In this document: positions 29,391-37,356 of the stretch, in pieces
How positions within the stretch are numbered: the stretch's first letter is position 1
Layout: every line of letters begins with the position of its first letter
The notes under the pieces: model-generated
Seen by the model: only the letters and a program-made list of their open reading frames with translations
Databases searched by the model: none
What the model was told of the DNA's origin: nothing
Translations under genes and position numbers: made by a program
Origin: Streptomyces akebiae
Lineage (GTDB): Bacteria; Actinomycetota; Actinomycetes; Streptomycetales; Streptomycetaceae
Direction of reading: 5' to 3'
NCBI RefSeq assembly: GCF_019599145.1
Contig: NZ_CP080647.1
Location: 1,798,001-1,862,000, forward strand
DNA: 64,000 bases

Positions 29391-31160
29391 GTGCGCCGAC
29401 GCGTCTGGAGAACGGCCGTCGTCCTGGCATTTCTGGCGGCGGTCGCACCCGTCGCCACCGCCCGAGCCGCCGCCGGCCCCACGGCCGAACCGGCGCCGCT
29501 GGAACACCTCTTCGACAACAGAGCCGTCAGCGACGACGTGCGGCCCACCGAGGCCGACTTCGACGGTTCCGGCGGTTCCCTCTCCGCCGCCGACCTGACC
29601 GCCGCCGGATGGACTCCCGGGCGCACGCTGACCGTTCAGGGCGCGCGCCTGACCTGGCCGCGCCGCGCGGCGGGCGAGCCCGACAACGTGCGCGCCGCCG
29701 GTCAGTCCGTGCGCGTACGGGGCCGGGGCGACGCCCTCGCCTTCCTCGTCGCCGCCACGGGCGGCGCCGACGCCGCGGGCACCGGGGTGATCCGCTACCG
29801 GGGAGGGGCCCGCTCCCCCTACGATCTGACCGCCCCGGACTGGCGCACCGGCCCGCTCGCCACCAAGGCCGTGGCCCTCCCCCACGTGAACACCCCCGAC
29901 GGCCAACTCACCGAGAAGGCGCGGCTCTACGTCGTCACCGTGCCCCTCGCCCGGGGCCGCGAGGTCGCCTCGGTGACCCTGCCGCGCAACCCCGACCTCC
30001 ATGTGTTCGCCCTGTCGGTGCGCCCGGACTCTGCGGCGTGGACAGGCAGTTGGGCCGCTTCCACCTCCGGCTACCCGGCCGTCGGACCCTGGACGGACCG
30101 GACCCTGCGGCTCGTCGTGCACACCTCGGCGGGCGGGCCCCGGGTGCGGATCCGGCTCGACAACACCTTCGCGTCGGCGCCGGTACGGGTGGGGAGTGCG
30201 ACAGTGGCGCTGCGGGCGACGGGCGCGGCCGCCCGGAGCGCTCCGGTACCCCTGTCCTTCCGGGGTGCGGCCGGGACCGACATCCCGGCCGGCGCGCAGG
30301 CGTTCAGTGATCCGCTGGGCTTCGAGGTGCCGCCCGACACGGATCTGCTGGTGAGCTTCCACCTGCCCGGCACGGTGACGGCCGCCCCCGTGCACCGGCT
30401 GGCCCGGCAGACGTCGTACGTCAGCGAACCGGGGGACCACGCGAGGGACGGCTCGGCCACGGCGTACACCTCCACGATCTCGTCCTGGCCGCTGCTGACC
30501 GGCGTGGACGTGGGCGGCGGGCCGGGCTCCGTCGTGCTCCTCGGGGACTCGATCACCGACGGAGAGGCGACGACGGTCGGCGCGAACCGGCGGTGGCCCG
30601 ACGCGCTGGCCCGTCGGCTGCTGAGCCAGGACGAGGTCCCGCGTTACGGCGTCCTCAACCAGGGGATCTCGGCCAACCGGGTGGTCACCGACCGCTACCC
30701 CGGTGACGGTGTCTCGACCGACACCGGCGGCGTGAGCGCCCTGCACCGCCTCGACCGCGACGTCCTCGCCCAGACCTCCGCCCGTACCGTGGTGGTCTTC
30801 CAGGGCGTCAACGACGTCCGCTGGGGTGCCACGGCGGGCGAGGTCGTCGCCGGGCTGCGGGAGATCGCGGCGCGGGCACACGCACGGGGGCTGCGCGTGC
30901 TCGTGGCGACCGTGGCGCCCTGCGAGGGCGAGGCACGCTGCACGGCGGCCGTCGACGCCCAGCGGGTCGCGGTGAACGAGTGGATCCGGGGCGGCGAGGC
31001 GGGCGAGGCGTTCGACGGGGTCCTCGACTTCGACGAGGTGCTGCGCGACCCGGCTCGTCCGGCCCGGCTGCTCCCCGCGTACGACACCGGGGACCATCTG
31101 CACCCGAACGAGGCGGGGCTGGCCGCACTCGCCGATGCGGTGGACCTCGGCCTGCTGTGA
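29391..31160 (+). CDS. Secreted SGNH/GDSL-family hydrolase
   Basis: From GTG 29391 (AAGGGA six bases upstream) the 589-residue precursor starts with a signal peptide (RRRVWRTAVVLAFLAAVAP... ARA-A). Residues to about 380 form beta-rich domains (VRIRLDNTFASAPVRVG). The hydrolase follows: block I VLLGDSITDGEATT with the nucleophile Ser, block II NQGISANRVV, block III FQGVNDVRWG and block V GDHLHPNEAGLA with the Asp/His pair. It is probably an extracellular esterase or carbohydrate deacetylase. Confidence 0.88.
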   Translation: MRRRVWRTAVVLAFLAAVAPVATARAAAGPTAEPAPLEHLFDNRAVSDDVRPTEADFDGSGGSLSAADLTAAGWTPGRTLTVQGARLTWPRRAAGEPDNVRAAGQSVRVRGRGDALAFLVAATGGADAAGTGVIRYRGGARSPYDLTAPDWRTGPLATKAVALPHVNTPDGQLTEKARLYVVTVPLARGREVASVTLPRNPDLHVFALSVRPDSAAWTGSWAASTSGYPAVGPWTDRTLRLVVHTSAGGPRVRIRLDNTFASAPVRVGSATVALRATGAAARSAPVPLSFRGAAGTDIPAGAQAFSDPLGFEVPPDTDLLVSFHLPGTVTAAPVHRLARQTSYVSEPGDHARDGSATAYTSTISSWPLLTGVDVGGGPGSVVLLGDSITDGEATTVGANRRWPDALARRLLSQDEVPRYGVLNQGISANRVVTDRYPGDGVSTDTGGVSALHRLDRDVLAQTSARTVVVFQGVNDVRWGATAGEVVAGLREIAARAHARGLRVLVATVAPCEGEARCTAAVDAQRVAVNEWIRGGEAGEAFDGVLDFDEVLRDPARPARLLPAYDTGDHLHPNEAGLAALADAVDLGLL

Positions 31161-31178
31161 CGGCCCACGGAGCCCAGG

Positions 31179-31216
31179 GGTGGTTCGACAGTCCAGTGCG
31201 GGGCTGTCGAACCACC
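31179..31216. terminator. Bidirectional 13-bp hairpin between convergent genes
   Basis: GGTGGTTCGACAG (31179-31191) and CTGTCGAACCACC (31204-31216) pair perfectly around a 12-base loop, between the SGNH hydrolase stop (31160) and the exonuclease stop (31221). Confidence 0.75.
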
Positions 31217-31220
31217 GCCC

Positions 31221-32000
31221 CTAGACCTCCAGGTCCACCACGACGGGCGCGTGGTCCGACGCGCCCTTGCCCTTGCGCTCCTCCCGGTCCACGTACGAGT
31301 CGGTGACCGCCTTGGCGAACGCCTCGTTGCCGTAGACGAGGTCGATGCGCATGCCCCGGTTCTTCGGGAAGCAGAGCTGGCGGTAGTCCCAGTACGTGAA
31401 CGGGTGCTCGTACTTGAGGGGCCGCGGGACGACGTCGGAGAGGCCCGCCTCGCGCAGGGAGGCCAGGGCGGCGCGCTCGGCGGGGGTGACATGGGTGAGG
31501 CCCTCGAAAGCGGCGACGTCGTACACGTCGTCGTCCGTCGGTGCCACGTTGTAGTCGCCCATGACGGCGAAGGGGCGGCTGCCGGCCGCGTCACCGGCGA
31601 CGGCCGCCTTGAGGGCCTCGAACCACTGGAGCTTGTAGGCGTAGTGCGGGTGGTCGACCTCGCGGCCGTTCGGCACGTACACCGACCAGACGCGGACCGG
31701 GCCGCAGGTCGCGGAGATCGCGCGGGGCTCCACGGAACCGTCGTAGCCGGGATCGCCGGGCAGGCCCTTGACGACGTCCTCGATGCCGACGCGGGAGATC
31801 ACCGCCACGCCGTTCCACCGCCCCGTCGCATGCACGGCGGCCTCGTAGCCCGCCTCGCGCAGCGCGTCGAACGGGAAGCCGGCCTCGGCGATCTTGGCCT
31901 CCTGGAGGCAGAGCACGTCCGTGCCGCTGCTCTCCAGCCAGGCGAGGAGCCTCGGGAGGCGGGCGGTGATCGAGTTCACGTTCCAGGTCGCGATGCGCAT
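31221..32000 (-). CDS. xth: Exodeoxyribonuclease III
   Basis: A 259-residue endonuclease/exonuclease/phosphatase-fold protein. MRIATWNVNSITARL, LCLQEAKI (metal-binding Glu), YVPNGREVDHPHYAYK, MGDYNVAPTDDDVYD, and the final GASDHAPVVVDLE give the complete set of catalytic Asn, Glu, Asp and His. It cleaves at abasic sites and degrades 3' ends in base-excision repair. ATG 32000 fits the standard N-terminus. Confidence 0.93.
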   Translation of the reverse strand: MRIATWNVNSITARLPRLLAWLESSGTDVLCLQEAKIAEAGFPFDALREAGYEAAVHATGRWNGVAVISRVGIEDVVKGLPGDPGYDGSVEPRAISATCGPVRVWSVYVPNGREVDHPHYAYKLQWFEALKAAVAGDAAGSRPFAVMGDYNVAPTDDDVYDVAAFEGLTHVTPAERAALASLREAGLSDVVPRPLKYEHPFTYWDYRQLCFPKNRGMRIDLVYGNEAFAKAVTDSYVDREERKGKGASDHAPVVVDLEV

Positions 32001-32059
32001 GCCCCACAACCTACCGGGCGGGTCTGACAACGCCGGTCCCGCCCGGAGAGCGGCCGCTC

Positions 32060-32701
32060 TCAGACGTCCGCCGAGGTGCCGGGGGCCAGGCGCAGGTGTT
32101 CCGCGCCGCCCAGGGCGCCGATCTGGCGGTCGTAGATGGGGCGGGCGAGATCGGTGAGGAGGGCGTCGTGGATGTCGTACGCCCGCTGCGGCCCGACCTC
32201 GCGGACGTAGTCGATGACCTCGGAGATCTTGCTCCAGGGGGCCATGACGGGGAGCATCAGCGTCTCGACGGGGTGGTCGGGGACGGTGAGGGCGTCGCCC
32301 GGGTGGAAGACGCGGCCGCCGTCGACGAGGTAGCCGACGTTGGTGATGCGCGGGATGTCCGGGTGGATCACGGCGTGCAGTTCGCCGTGGACCTGCACGT
32401 CGAAGCCGGCTGCGGTGAAGGTGTCGCCGTGGCCGACCGTGTGCACCCGGCCCGGGAAGGCGGCGGAGATCTTCTCGGCGACCGAGCGCAGGGTCCAGAT
32501 CTCGGCGCCCGGATTGTCGTCCAGGGCCGCCCGCAGCCGTCCCTCGTCGAAGTGGTCGGGGTGCTCGTGGGTGACCAGCACGGCGTCCGCGCCGATCGCG
32601 GCGTCCTCCTCGCTGAACCCGCCCGGGTCGATGACGAGCGTGCGTCCGTCCTTCTCCAGCCGGACGCAGGCGTGCGACTTCTTGGTGAGCTTCATGGTCA
32701 T
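32060..32701 (-). CDS. Metallo-beta-lactamase-fold hydrolase (UlaG/YtnP-like)
   Basis: A 213-residue protein with HACVRLEKDGRTLVIDPGGFSEED, then VLVTHEHPDHFDEGRL, the HxHxDH zinc motif, and HPGDALTVPDHPVETLMLPV, where His and Asp complete the site. Short members of this type act on phosphodiesters or lactones; substrate unknown. ATG 32701 is followed by a second ATG two codons later. Confidence 0.85.
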   Translation of the reverse strand: MTMKLTKKSHACVRLEKDGRTLVIDPGGFSEEDAAIGADAVLVTHEHPDHFDEGRLRAALDDNPGAEIWTLRSVAEKISAAFPGRVHTVGHGDTFTAAGFDVQVHGELHAVIHPDIPRITNVGYLVDGGRVFHPGDALTVPDHPVETLMLPVMAPWSKISEVIDYVREVGPQRAYDIHDALLTDLARPIYDRQIGALGGAEHLRLAPGTSADV

Positions 32702-32738
32702 GGATCCATCCTGCCCCGGGCGGGCGGCCGGCGGTGGC

Positions 32739-34043
32739 TCACTCCTCGGGGGTGGTCTCCTCGCGGATGACCTGCTGGGCCACGCGGAACGCGCTGTTCG
32801 CGGACGGTACCCCGCAGTAGACGGCCGCCTGGAGGAGGACTTCCTTGATCTCGTTCGGGGTGAGCCCGTTGCGCAGGGCGGCGCGAGTGTGGAAGGCGAG
32901 CTCGTCCAGGTGCCCACCGGCAACGAGCGCGGTCAGGGTGACACAGCTGCGGGAACGGCGGTCGAGGCCGGGCCGGTCCCAGATCTCGCCCCAGGCGTAG
33001 CGGGTGATGAACTCCTGGAAGTCGCCGGAGAACTCGTCCGCCGACGCCAGCGCCCGGTCCACGTGCGCGTCGCCGAGCACCTCACGGCGGACCTTCAGCC
33101 CGGCGTCGTACGGGTCGGGTCTGCCCGTCGCCTCCGGCTGGAGTACGGCCGGCCCGATCTCGGCGACCGGTCCGGTCTGCGGCGGGACGGCGACGGCGGC
33201 CAGGGCCGGCTTGACCGGGGCCGCCGGGATGGCGACCTGGCCGGTGGCCGAGTCGTAGGCGGGCTGCCAGGCGGTGGAGAAGTGGCGGACGAGCAGGTCG
33301 GTGACGGCGGCGGGCTGCTCGACCGGGACGAGGTGGGAGGCGCCGGGGACGACCGCGAGCCGGGCGTCCGGGATGCCCGCGACGAGCGTACGGGCCTCGG
33401 CGGGGCCGGTGACCTGGTCGTCGGAGCCGACGAGGACGAGGGTGGGGACGCCGATCCGGCCGAGTTCGGCGCGCACGTCGAACGAGGCGAGCGCCTCGCA
33501 GGCGGCGATGTAGCAGCCGGGGTCGGTGGTGCGGACCATCTGCACGGCCCACTCGGTGATCGCGGGCTGCGCCGCCGCGAACCCCGCGGTGAACCAGCGG
33601 TCCGGGGACGTCCGGGCGATGGGGTCGAGGCCGTTGGTCCGCACGATGACCCCGCGCTGGCGGAACTCGTCGGCCGTGCCGAACCGGGGCGAGGCGGCGA
33701 TCAGCGCGAGCGAGGCGAGGCGTTCGGGGTGGCGCAGCGCGAGTTCGGCCCCGATGGCGCCGCCGAACGCGCAGCCGGCGTAGCCGAAGCGCTGCACGCC
33801 GACGGCGTCGAGCGTGGCCAGCAGGCGGGCGGCCAGTTCGGTGACCGAGCCGCCGGGGTACGCCGGCGCGCCGCCGTGGCCCGGCAGATCGAAGCGGAAG
33901 ATCCGCCACTGCTTGGTCAGTTCCGGGATCTGACGGTCCCACATGTGCCATGTGGTACCCAGGGAGGGACCCAAGATCAGGACCGGAGCCTCTTCTGGCC
34001 CGTCAAAGCGGTATTGCAGGGTGTTCGGTGGTGTCTCGCTCAC
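32739..34043 (-). CDS. Fused PcaD-PcaC: enol-lactonase / carboxymuconolactone decarboxylase
   Basis: A 434-residue fusion from GTG 34043. Residues 1-255 are an alpha/beta hydrolase (GPSLGTTWHMWD, RFDLPGHGGAPAYPG) like 3-oxoadipate enol-lactonase. Residues 300-430 are a carboxymuconolactone decarboxylase domain (WGEIWDRPGLDRRSRSCVTL, ELAFHTRAALRNGLTPNEIKE). Together they perform the last ring-derived steps of the protocatechuate branch of the beta-ketoadipate pathway. Odd points: no other pca genes are adjacent, and the expected nucleophile motif GxSxG reads GCAFG, with Ala where Ser is expected. Confidence 0.85.
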   Translation of the reverse strand: MSETPPNTLQYRFDGPEEAPVLILGPSLGTTWHMWDRQIPELTKQWRIFRFDLPGHGGAPAYPGGSVTELAARLLATLDAVGVQRFGYAGCAFGGAIGAELALRHPERLASLALIAASPRFGTADEFRQRGVIVRTNGLDPIARTSPDRWFTAGFAAAQPAITEWAVQMVRTTDPGCYIAACEALASFDVRAELGRIGVPTLVLVGSDDQVTGPAEARTLVAGIPDARLAVVPGASHLVPVEQPAAVTDLLVRHFSTAWQPAYDSATGQVAIPAAPVKPALAAVAVPPQTGPVAEIGPAVLQPEATGRPDPYDAGLKVRREVLGDAHVDRALASADEFSGDFQEFITRYAWGEIWDRPGLDRRSRSCVTLTALVAGGHLDELAFHTRAALRNGLTPNEIKEVLLQAAVYCGVPSANSAFRVAQQVIREETTPEE

Positions 34044-34092
34044 CCGTCAAACCCTCTCATCTCTCACGGGATCTCACATGGCCGGTCCCAAC

Positions 34093-34536
34093 CTAACGGC
34101 TCTTGTCCCTCTCGCTACGGCAGGCCCTGCACTGCCGGAACCCTCGGGGGTCCAGGTACGTATTTTCCGGCGTGTACTCGTGACCGTGTCGACAATGGGT
34201 CCTGCGGGCGCGTGCCCTCTCCCAGTCCCGGCGCCGAAGAGCTTCCTCTCTCGTCACGGCTTCCAGGTGATGCGGGTTGCAGCATCGAGTGTGGTTGGGC
34301 CCCCGTGGCTCGGCGTGACTCACCTGAAAGCCTTCCGGGATCTCCCCAACCAGCAACTTGAACACCACACGGTGAACGAGTTGCGTCTTCCCCTGGTAGG
34401 CGACGGTGCCGTAGCCGGACGGGCTCTCTCGATTACAGCTACCGGTCCACAACCAGCAGCCGGACTCCGAATCCACCTCGATCTTGCTGGCTATGCGGCT
34501 TGGCAAGTCGCTCGGCTGGTAGACCGCCGGGCTCAC
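34093..34536 (-). CDS. HNH endonuclease-like protein
   Basis: A 147-residue protein whose GTG overlaps the integrase stop (GTGA), so it is translationally coupled to it. KIEVDSESGCWLWTGSCN, GYGTVAYQG, HRVVFKLLVGEIPEGFQVSHA and CCNPHHLEAVTREEA match phage-type HNH proteins, in which the last His-Leu block is the C-terminal part of the motif. The central H-x-C segment is degenerate (VSHAEPRGPNHTRCC). A second Cys/His set (HCRHGHEYTPEN, QCRACR) follows at the C-terminus. It may act in recombination or be a homing-type nuclease. Confidence 0.75.
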   Translation of the reverse strand: MSPAVYQPSDLPSRIASKIEVDSESGCWLWTGSCNRESPSGYGTVAYQGKTQLVHRVVFKLLVGEIPEGFQVSHAEPRGPNHTRCCNPHHLEAVTREEALRRRDWERARARRTHCRHGHEYTPENTYLDPRGFRQCRACRSERDKSR

Positions 34537-35738
34537 GCTTGCCCCTCCGTCGCAACCCCGTGCAGGCCATCCCAAGTGGTGGCGGCTTCGCGAAGATCTT
34601 CTACGTCCGGCTTCACGTACCACTTCTTGGTGGTCTTCACGTTTGTGTGTCCGGCCCATCGCGCAAGGATGTGATCCGGCACGCCGTTGTTGGCCAGGTA
34701 TGTGAGGCACGACGAACGAGCGTCGTAGAGACGGACTCGGCGGAGACCAAGAATCTCCATGAGCCGGTACGCGCGTCGGCGGAGCTGCTTGATCGTGAAG
34801 GCTTCTCCGGTCTCGTGCACCAAGACATAGCCGGAGTCTCCGTAAGCCTCACCCAGAGCCAGCTTCTCCTTGGCCTGGAGGGCCTTGAACAACTTGAGGG
34901 CAGCCAGCACCGGAGCGGGCACCGGAAGTTCCCGCTCACCGGCCAGGGACTTGGTGTCCTTCTCCACCACGTATCGGTTGCCCATCATCGTGCGCGTGTT
35001 GGCGATGATGATCGTGGCGTTGTCCAGGTCGACGTCTTCCCACCGGAGTCCGCAGACTTCAGCCGGACGTAGTCCCATGAGGGACAGCAAAAGCGGGGCG
35101 TAGAGCCGTTCTCTCTTGACGCCATGAACGAATGCCTGAACCTCCTGCACGTTCCAGGGCTTCACCTCCTCCTTCTTCTTCCGTTCTTCCTTGCGCGCCC
35201 TTCGCGGAATGGTCACGTGCTGGGCCACGTTCATGGTCACCAGCCGACGCGTCACGGCTCGGTTTAGAGCGTCCTTCAGCCGAGCAAGGCTCATGTCCAC
35301 GCTGGTCACTCCGAGCGGAGTGCCGGCCTTTTCACCGCGTACGCGCCCGTGCTTCAGAGCCCAATGCATCCACTCTTCTATGTCCTCTTCAGTGAGTTCC
35401 TGAAGACGGATATTGCCCAACCTCCCCCGCACCCGGTCCAAGGTGATCTGGTAATTGTAGATGGTGGTCTCTTCCAGGTCGTCAGCCTTCATGGCTAGCC
35501 ATCGATCGAGCCACTCATTCACGGTGACCTTATTCGGCGGTACGAACGTCCCTTCCTGGCGACGGTTGGTGATGCGCGCATACTCGGCCTTCGCTTCTTT
35601 CAGCGTGCCGAACGTACGAGTTAGCTGCTTGCGCTTCCCGGTCTCGGGGTCGATCCCTACATCGACCACGAACCGGTACCGAATCTGCCCCTTTGCGTTC
35701 GGCGGAAGCTTCTTTATTGGCTCGGCCAGGAAACTCAC
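34533..35738 (-). CDS. Tyrosine site-specific recombinase (integrase)
   Basis: A 401-residue integrase. The N-terminal arm-binding segment is YRFVVDVGIDPETGKRKQLTRTFG, the core-binding domain follows (TVNEWLDRWLAMKADDLEETT), and the catalytic domain has Arg in LMGLRPAEVCGLRWEDVD, YDARSS in place of the usual HxLRHT, GHTNVKTTKKWY with the final Tyr nucleophile. Substitution of the His by Tyr in the second box is common in Streptomyces element integrases. GTG 35738 is the best start, though AAGGAG is only one base away, so a slightly different start is possible. Confidence 0.9.
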   Translation of the reverse strand: MSFLAEPIKKLPPNAKGQIRYRFVVDVGIDPETGKRKQLTRTFGTLKEAKAEYARITNRRQEGTFVPPNKVTVNEWLDRWLAMKADDLEETTIYNYQITLDRVRGRLGNIRLQELTEEDIEEWMHWALKHGRVRGEKAGTPLGVTSVDMSLARLKDALNRAVTRRLVTMNVAQHVTIPRRARKEERKKKEEVKPWNVQEVQAFVHGVKRERLYAPLLLSLMGLRPAEVCGLRWEDVDLDNATIIIANTRTMMGNRYVVEKDTKSLAGERELPVPAPVLAALKLFKALQAKEKLALGEAYGDSGYVLVHETGEAFTIKQLRRRAYRLMEILGLRRVRLYDARSSCLTYLANNGVPDHILARWAGHTNVKTTKKWYVKPDVEDLREAATTWDGLHGVATEGQA

Positions 35739-35933
35739 TCTCCTTGAGGGTGTGGAAACAGCACAGGAGCGGAGGCGCCGCTGCGCTTCAGCGAAGGGAC
35801 CGTGGGCCATCAGGGCTGCAGCAGACGGCGCCCCTCTCTGCCTCCTCGGTGGGTTTGGGGCGCGCCGTCTACTGCGTCCGCTACGGCTCCACCGCCAAGC
35901 ACAGCCGAATGCGGACCGCTCAATGGTCGCGAG

Positions 35934-35960
35934 GATCGCCGGTTTGGCTAACCGGCGATC
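35934..35960. other. 11-bp hairpin upstream of the integrase
   Basis: GATCGCCGGTT (35934-35944) pairs with AACCGGCGATC (35950-35960) around TGGCT, 196 bp upstream of the integrase start. It may belong to the attachment-site region or terminate transcription entering it. The stretch 35739-36158 has no convincing gene; the frame in line with the integrase is too basic and unlike any excisionase. Confidence 0.4.
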
Positions 35961-36158
35961 GTGGTCTATGTTGCGCTCGCGCTCCGCCAAGGGGCTTGTC
36001 CCCGACTGCCAGTCTCGACGCCGATCGATGCGCCCCCGAATTTGCATTCGATGTGAGGCGGTATAGCGCACAAATAGCAAGGAGACAGAGACGATCGGCC
36101 AGACAGATCGGAGGGCGTGCGTCGACAGAAGGGGTATCGGATCAACCGGGGGTCGCTT

Positions 36159-36260
36159 ACCGACCTCGCACTTCCGGGGTGCTGTAAGTTGACATATCCC
36201 CGGAGAGGGTTCCAGTCTTTCGAGGGTCTTTCACGTCTGCCTGGGCGAAATACCGAGTCG
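36159..36260. repeat. 102-bp imperfect direct repeat, copy 1
   Basis: Aligns over its whole length with 36627-36728 at roughly 70% identity. Conserved blocks include GTTGACAT, GGTTCCAGTC, CGTCTGCC and GGGCGAA. On the minus strand both copies keep a reading frame TGT..G.MSTY..PE, but in this copy it stops after MSTYSTPEVRGR (36195-36157), so it looks like a decayed gene start. Confidence 0.6.
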
Positions 36261-36343
36261 GCCTGATGACACAGGAAAAATTCGCCTTGGCGGCCGGTCT
36301 CGTCCAGGCCGCCCCTCTCCGCCAGGCAGCCTCAGACGCGCCA

Positions 36344-36664
36344 TCACCCCCGGGAAGGCAGAGGCTCGCCAGCCTGCCTGGAGGTCAGGACGAAAGCCAA
36401 CGGACGGCGCGGCACCCCGGCCAGGTCATGATCCTGCGCGGTCCACGCGTTCAGGGCGCCGAGCGCCAAGGGGACACGAACGGTGAAACTGGCGGATCGG
36501 AGAGCGGCATTCGACAGGTCGTGCTCCTTGAGTCGGGGCCTCTCCGAGGAGGCCGAGCAGCATGAGGTACCGGCTGCCGTCATGACCGACCTGTCTGCAG
36601 GTCGGCCCGGAAGCCCTAATCCCGTCACTGACCTGGTGTTTTCCGGGACGTTGTACGTTGACAT
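36344..36664 (-). CDS. Possible small protein of unknown function
   Basis: A 106-codon frame from ATG 36664. Support comes from the repeat: the upstream sequence and first codons are conserved in frame in copy 1 (ADxK-P--TGT--G-MSTY--PE). The product is Ser/Arg-rich at first, then SNAALRSASFTVRVPLALG. No family is recognised and there is no strong ribosome-binding site. It may be a pseudogene; apart from this the 880 bp before cutA holds no clear gene. Confidence 0.35.
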   Translation of the reverse strand: MSTYNVPENTRSVTGLGLPGRPADRSVMTAAGTSCCSASSERPRLKEHDLSNAALRSASFTVRVPLALGALNAWTAQDHDLAGVPRRPLAFVLTSRQAGEPLPSRG

Positions 36665-36728
36665 GGTCCCGGCGGAGGTTCCAGTCCTTTGGGGCTCTTT
36701 CTCGTCTGCCGTGGGCGAATGCCGGGTC
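36627..36728. repeat. 102-bp imperfect direct repeat, copy 2
   Basis: Second copy of the repeat at 36159-36260, 468 bp away. On the minus strand it covers the upstream region and first codons (MSTYNVPEN) of a 106-codon frame, 36664-36344. Confidence 0.6.
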
Positions 36729-36962
36729 GCGGGAGGCCAACTGGAAACGTCAGAGACGTCGCCGCCCGCGCGAACCAGCGTTTCGGCAGCGGCCCTCTTC
36801 TGGCCCGTCGCGGCGAGGCAGCGGGGCGTGGACAACCCCCCAACTGCGCACGTTCCCGCGAAGTTGCGGACTCGTATCACTGTCCGGCGACGGCCGGCGG
36901 GCTTCGAGGACCTGTAGTCGGCTGGGTAGGGTCGTAGTACATCGACCAGGAGAGGCAGTTGC

Positions 36963-37289
36963 ATGGCGAGCGAGATCGTGATCGCGCAGACGACCATCGA
37001 CGACGAGGACCAGGCGAAGGCGTTGGCGCGGGGTGCGGTTGAGAACCGGCTGGCCGCCGGCGCCCACATCGACCAGCCGCTCACCGCGGTCTACCGGTGG
37101 AAGGGGGCCATCGAGACGGTCCAGGAATGGCGGATCTCATACAAGACGACCACGGACCGGCTTCCGGAGCTTGCAGCGTGGGTGGCAAAGGAACACAGCT
37201 ACGAGGTTCCGGAGTGGATCACCGTCCCGGTTACCGGCGGGTCCGAGGCATACCTGTCGTGGGTGGTCGAAGAATCGTCCGCGCAGTAG
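36963..37289 (+). CDS. cutA: CutA-like divalent-cation tolerance protein
   Basis: A 108-residue protein: EIVIAQTTIDDEDQAKALARG, ENRLAAGAHIDQPLTAVYRWKGAIE and HSYEVPEWITVPVTGGSEAYLSWV match the ferredoxin-like trimeric CutA family. Role in metal tolerance is historical and its molecular function is unclear. GAGAGG lies just upstream. It sits between the integrase region and the first XRE gene, so it is either element cargo or a chromosomal remnant. Confidence 0.88.
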   Translation: MASEIVIAQTTIDDEDQAKALARGAVENRLAAGAHIDQPLTAVYRWKGAIETVQEWRISYKTTTDRLPELAAWVAKEHSYEVPEWITVPVTGGSEAYLSWVVEESSAQ

Positions 37290-37328
37290 ATCCACAGAAG
37301 TGAGCGTCCGGTCGCGCTTGCGGACAGA

Positions 37329-37355
37329 CCCTCACCTACAGCAAGAGCGTGAGGG
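37329..37355. terminator. Hairpin between cutA and XRE gene
   Basis: CCCTCAC (37329-37335) and GTGAGGG (37349-37355) pair around 13 bases, between the cutA stop (37289) and the convergent XRE stop (37357). Confidence 0.45.
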
Positions 37356-37356
37356 C

